Position numbers and translations under genes: made by a program | NCBI GenBank assembly: GCA_050743125.1 | Contig: JBOGEB010000188.1 | Span: 1 to 8,065, forward strand | Source: JBOGEB01 sp050743125 | GTDB lineage: Bacteria; Actinomycetota; Nitriliruptoria; Euzebyales; Egibacteraceae | DNA: 8,065 nt | Direction of reading: 5' to 3' | Shown: positions 6,501 to 8,065 of the stretch, piece after piece | How positions within the stretch are numbered: position 1 is the stretch's first letter | Layout of the letters: every line of letters begins with the position of its first letter | The notes under the pieces: generated by a model | Databases searched by the model: none | What the model was told of the DNA's origin: nothing | The model's input: the letters and a program-made list of their open reading frames with translations, nothing else

Positions 6501-6697
6501 AGCCGGAACAGCCCCGGCTCGGCCGGTACGAGGGCAGTCCGCAGCTCCTCGAACCAGGCCGGATGTGTGAAGTCGCCGGTGCCGACCACCGCGATGCCCT
6601 TCCGGGCCGCCCACCACGCGAGATGCTCCAAGTCACAATCCCTGCTTGTCGCTCGCGAGTACTTCGAGTGGACGTGCAGATCCGCGTAGAACGACAC
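3539..6697 (-). CDS. Endonuclease Q-like PHP nuclease fused to UvrD-family helicase
   Basis: A 1052-residue protein. Residues 1-415 are an EndoQ-type (TIGR00375-like) PHP nuclease with metal ligands in ADLHVHSKYS (5-14), GTGDFTHP (39-46), SVEIS (91-95), PAHVW (162-166), FAIETGLSSD (194-203) and SNSDAHSP (220-227). A zinc-binding segment follows with C277, C293 and C296 (GHRKCG, CPACAKPL). Characterised EndoQ enzymes nick DNA 5' of uracil, hypoxanthine and related lesions. A linker (about 420-465) leads to an SF1A helicase: Q-motif LDPEQRAA, Walker A AGPGTGKT (489-496), TTFHG (548-552), VDEYQD (659-664), GDPDQAIYGFRG (687-698), RNYRSS (721-726), LLTLHAAKGLEF (942-953) and RRLFFVGMTRAR (983-994). 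The 2B region looks shorter than in UvrD/PcrA. The C-terminus QLQLL resembles a beta-clamp motif. GTG 6697 is preferred over ATG 6826 because GGGGGAG lies 6 nt upstream and the PHP homology begins there. Inferred role: lesion nicking coupled to unwinding. Confidence 0.94.
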   Translation of the reverse strand: MSFYADLHVHSKYSRATSRDCDLEHLAWWAARKGIAVVGTGDFTHPAWFEELRTALVPAEPGLFRLREDLEREVAGRLPPSCNNPVRFLLSVEISTIYKRAGRTRKVHHLVYAPDLETVRDLNRRLGRIGNIGSDGRPILGLDSRDLLDITLTSGDGAYLVPAHVWTPWFAVLGSMSGFDTIFDCYADLAGHVFAIETGLSSDPAMNWRVSGLDRYRLVSNSDAHSPPMLGREATVFATELDYFAIRAALETGEGFGGTVEFFPEEGKYHLDGHRKCGVRLEPAETRRLQGTCPACAKPLTVGVMHRVEALADREDGFRVEGAAGFRSLVPLPEIVGEIVGVGSKSKRVEREVAGLVARLGPELDILERLPLEEIRTAASPLVAEAIGRMRSGNVIREAGYDGEYGRIHLFSPEELRGPATVALFAPDPAPAVAPSLSCVEDSADVSPEPSGQGRCGNPPPPDTTSLLAGLDPEQRAAATASGPLLIIAGPGTGKTRTLTHRLAYLLGEQGVPPESCLAVTFTRRACEELAERLKALVPEVAERLTVTTFHGLGLQIVREQHHALGLGADVRIADEAERLALLRDVLDCPASAARRLGAELSARKRAGDLDETLRRYEEALRDRGLVDFDDLVALPVQLFDREPTIAAAYRERWEHIAVDEYQDVDGLQYRLLRHLAPPDGDLCAIGDPDQAIYGFRGGDVGFFLRFSADFPAARTVLLTRNYRSSPVIVAGALQAIEPESLVPGRTLEACAPDEAPTRIVVAESATERGEAEFVVHTIDRLLGGSSHFSIDSGRVDAGVQAALGFADFAVLARTDAQLAALVEALDRAGMPFQKRSHDRLADRPGVETVVSRLRREDGQRPPGDVTPVAVLLRQVAVAVANALDGDVPDGESATLGEIDAAVDLLSPLAERCGPDLDRFLAELALGAEVDTLDPRADRVSLLTLHAAKGLEFPVVFIVGCEDGLLPLRWAGGDRTSDTAEERRLFFVGMTRARARLLLCSARRRLRHGTVAETTPSPFLEAIDPTLLQRLAVEAPPRPRPKQPTGDQLQLL

Positions 6698-6843
6698 GGC
6701 ATGCTCCCCCAGACATCTTTCGTCTTCAAGGCGACCCGGCGCACCGACCGGCCGGATCCTCGAGGCCGTCACCCTAGACCATCGCGGTGTACGTTGTGCG
6801 GGGTATGACGCTCGTCTACGGCTCACGCTGGAGGGAGGCGGCT
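6698..6843. promoter_or_regulatory. Divergent intergenic region with two ribosome binding sites
   Basis: These 146 bp separate the EndoQ-helicase from the XRE regulator and must hold both promoters. Two strong ribosome binding sites fix the starts: GGGGGAG on the minus strand (6704-6710) is 6 nt before GTG 6697, and GGAGGGAGG on the plus strand (6830-6838) is 5 nt before GTG 6844. Adjacent palindromes CCGGCCGG (6748-6755) and CCTCGAGG (6758-6765) sit near the middle and could be operators, but such words are common in G+C-rich DNA. No clear -35/-10 pair is visible; TACGTT (6790-6795) and TATGAC (6804-6809) are only weak plus-strand -10 candidates. Confidence 0.6.
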
Positions 6844-8065
6844 GTGCACCCGTGGCCCCCGATCGGCGAGAACATCGCGCGCCTGCGCGCTCTTGCTGAC
6901 CTCACGCAAGAAGAGCTTGCCGAGAAGGCAGACGTCTCGGTCGACCTGATCCGGCGGCTCGAGCAGAGCAGCCGCCTGAGCGCCCGCATCGCGAGCCTTT
7001 ACCACATTGCCAACGCCCTTGACGTTCCGCTCTCCGTGCTGCTCGCACAACCGAACGTCTTGCGTCCCTCGGAGCGCGACGGCGAACAGGGCGGGGTACT
7101 TGCCGTCCGTCAAGCGTTGACGCCGACCAAAAACGGCATCGCCCGCACGGACGAAGCGCCAGAGGCGCTTTCTGCCGCTGAGCTGCAGCGCTCCGCACAG
7201 GAGGGGTGGCGGCTGTATAACAGCGGGAAGTTCTCGATGCTCGCCGCGCTGCTTCCCGAGCTGATCAGCGCAGGCGAACTCGCAACCCAACAGTTGACTG
7301 GCCAGCAGCGGGCGGAGGCGTTCGCGGCGCTTGTTGATTTCTATCAAGTGGCGGCACTGCTCGTGACACAGCTAGCCCATGACGATCTCGGATTTATTGC
7401 TGCGCAAAAGGCGATCGCGGCTGCCGACCACGCCGATGATCCCAACCTGCGAGCCGCCGTATTCGTCACGCTCTCGTGGGTGCTTCTTCGCCAGGGTCGC
7501 CTAGCTGAGGCAGAGCAAGTCGCGCTCGACACGGCCAATGATAGCGAGCCGAGCTTTGCGAAGGCGACGCCGGTTGAGCTGTCGGTGTGGGGCGTGCTGC
7601 TGGGAAGCGGGATGTGGGCGGCTTCACGCAACGAGAAGCATGCGCAGGCAGCGGACCTTCTCAGCTTGATCCAAGCAGCTGCCCACCGGGTCGGCGAGGA
7701 CCGCTACGCTTACTCGTGGCCCTTTGGCCCGACCCAAGCGGCCATCTCGGCAGTCGCTCTCGCCGTGGACCGCGGTGACTCCGGACGGGCCCTGCAACTG
7801 GTGCAGCAGGTCCCCAAGACTGGGAAGGTGCCGCTCAGGACTACGGCACGCTATTTGCTCGACGTTGCGCTTGCGCAGTGCCTCGAGAACAAGAATGCGG
7901 ATGCGCTCACCACTCTTCGGGAGGTGCGGGAGCTGGCACCAGAGTGGATGCGCTACCAAGTGCTCGCCCGCGAGATCACGCGCGCATTGCTCACCAAGCA
8001 AGGCGCCACGAGGAGCCGGCTTCCCGGGTTACGCGAGCTGGCGACCTTCCTGGGAGTAGCAGACT
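6844..8065 (+). CDS. XRE-family regulator with TPR-like domain (3' end cut by window)
   Basis: 407 codons are present with no stop. The frame reaches the right edge, and its ending (LPGLRELATFLGVAD) resembles the C-terminus of similar regulators, so little is probably missing. Residues 7-67 form an XRE/Cro helix-turn-helix: IGENIARLRALADLTQEELA, then recognition helix DVSVDLIRRLEQ, then SLYHIANALDVPLSVLL. After a linker, residues about 110-380 are alpha-helical and TPR-like, with paired helices such as LRQGRLAEAEQVAL and the block YSWPFGPTQAAISAVALAVDRGD, typical of actinomycete regulators of this architecture. The TPR-like part probably binds a peptide, protein or small ligand. The GTG at 6844 is chosen over ATG 6805 because of the excellent ribosome binding site. 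Facing away from the EndoQ-helicase across a shared promoter region, it may regulate itself and possibly that gene; target and ligand are unknown. Confidence 0.9.
   Translation, partial: MHPWPPIGENIARLRALADLTQEELAEKADVSVDLIRRLEQSSRLSARIASLYHIANALDVPLSVLLAQPNVLRPSERDGEQGGVLAVRQALTPTKNGIARTDEAPEALSAAELQRSAQEGWRLYNSGKFSMLAALLPELISAGELATQQLTGQQRAEAFAALVDFYQVAALLVTQLAHDDLGFIAAQKAIAAADHADDPNLRAAVFVTLSWVLLRQGRLAEAEQVALDTANDSEPSFAKATPVELSVWGVLLGSGMWAASRNEKHAQAADLLSLIQAAAHRVGEDRYAYSWPFGPTQAAISAVALAVDRGDSGRALQLVQQVPKTGKVPLRTTARYLLDVALAQCLENKNADALTTLREVRELAPEWMRYQVLAREITRALLTKQGATRSRLPGLRELATFLGVAD

Noticed and set aside
4367..6808. Long plus-strand open frame of 813 codons
   Set aside because: It lies exactly antisense to the EndoQ-helicase, whose motifs are unmistakable. 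Its translation is a low-complexity mix rich in R, A, D, E, V, L and G with no domain, as expected for the reverse strand of G+C-rich coding DNA.

Overview
The window looks like chromosomal DNA from a high-G+C Gram-positive bacterium (Actinomycetota). The right two thirds are very G+C-rich with GC-ending codons, GTG starts follow strong purine-rich ribosome binding sites, and the XRE/TPR regulator is of a kind common in actinomycetes. A finer placement (for example Thermoleophilia) would be a guess. About 714-2500 is visibly less G+C-rich and probably has a separate history.

Layout, left to right. 1-349 has no convincing gene but holds structured DNA: a perfect 14-bp inverted repeat (43-56/100-113), a 115-bp MITE-like element with imperfect 28-bp terminal inverted repeats flanked by CTAG on both sides (113-235), and a strong hairpin (269-319) that may end transcription of the minus-strand genes. 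350-682 is a weak minus-strand ORF. 714-1304 (LGFP-repeat plus Fn3-like protein) and 1276-2496 (membrane-anchored pentapeptide-repeat protein) overlap by 29 bp on the minus strand and look like a co-expressed accessory pair. 2513-2707 is a weak small ORF just upstream of them. 2715-3066 and 3074-3501 appear to be a decayed HepT-MntA (HEPN/minimal nucleotidyltransferase, type VII toxin-antitoxin-like) pair. The nucleotidyltransferase is clear but broken by one frameshift. The HEPN partner is recognisable only in pieces.

3539-6697 is the centrepiece: a 1052-residue protein joining an endonuclease Q-like PHP nuclease, which in studied relatives nicks DNA beside deaminated bases, to a UvrD/Rep-type superfamily 1 helicase with all main motifs intact. 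It ends in QLQLL, a possible sliding-clamp-binding tip. It starts at a GTG behind a strong ribosome binding site rather than at the upstream ATG. Diverging from it across a 146-bp intergenic region, an XRE-family regulator with a TPR-like helical domain begins at 6844 and runs off the right edge.

A working reading: the EndoQ-helicase is a self-contained repair enzyme that nicks at damaged bases and then unwinds from the nick, and its promoter region is shared with the XRE regulator. The genes downstream of it on the same strand are accessory and partly decayed. This is inferred from domains and arrangement only.
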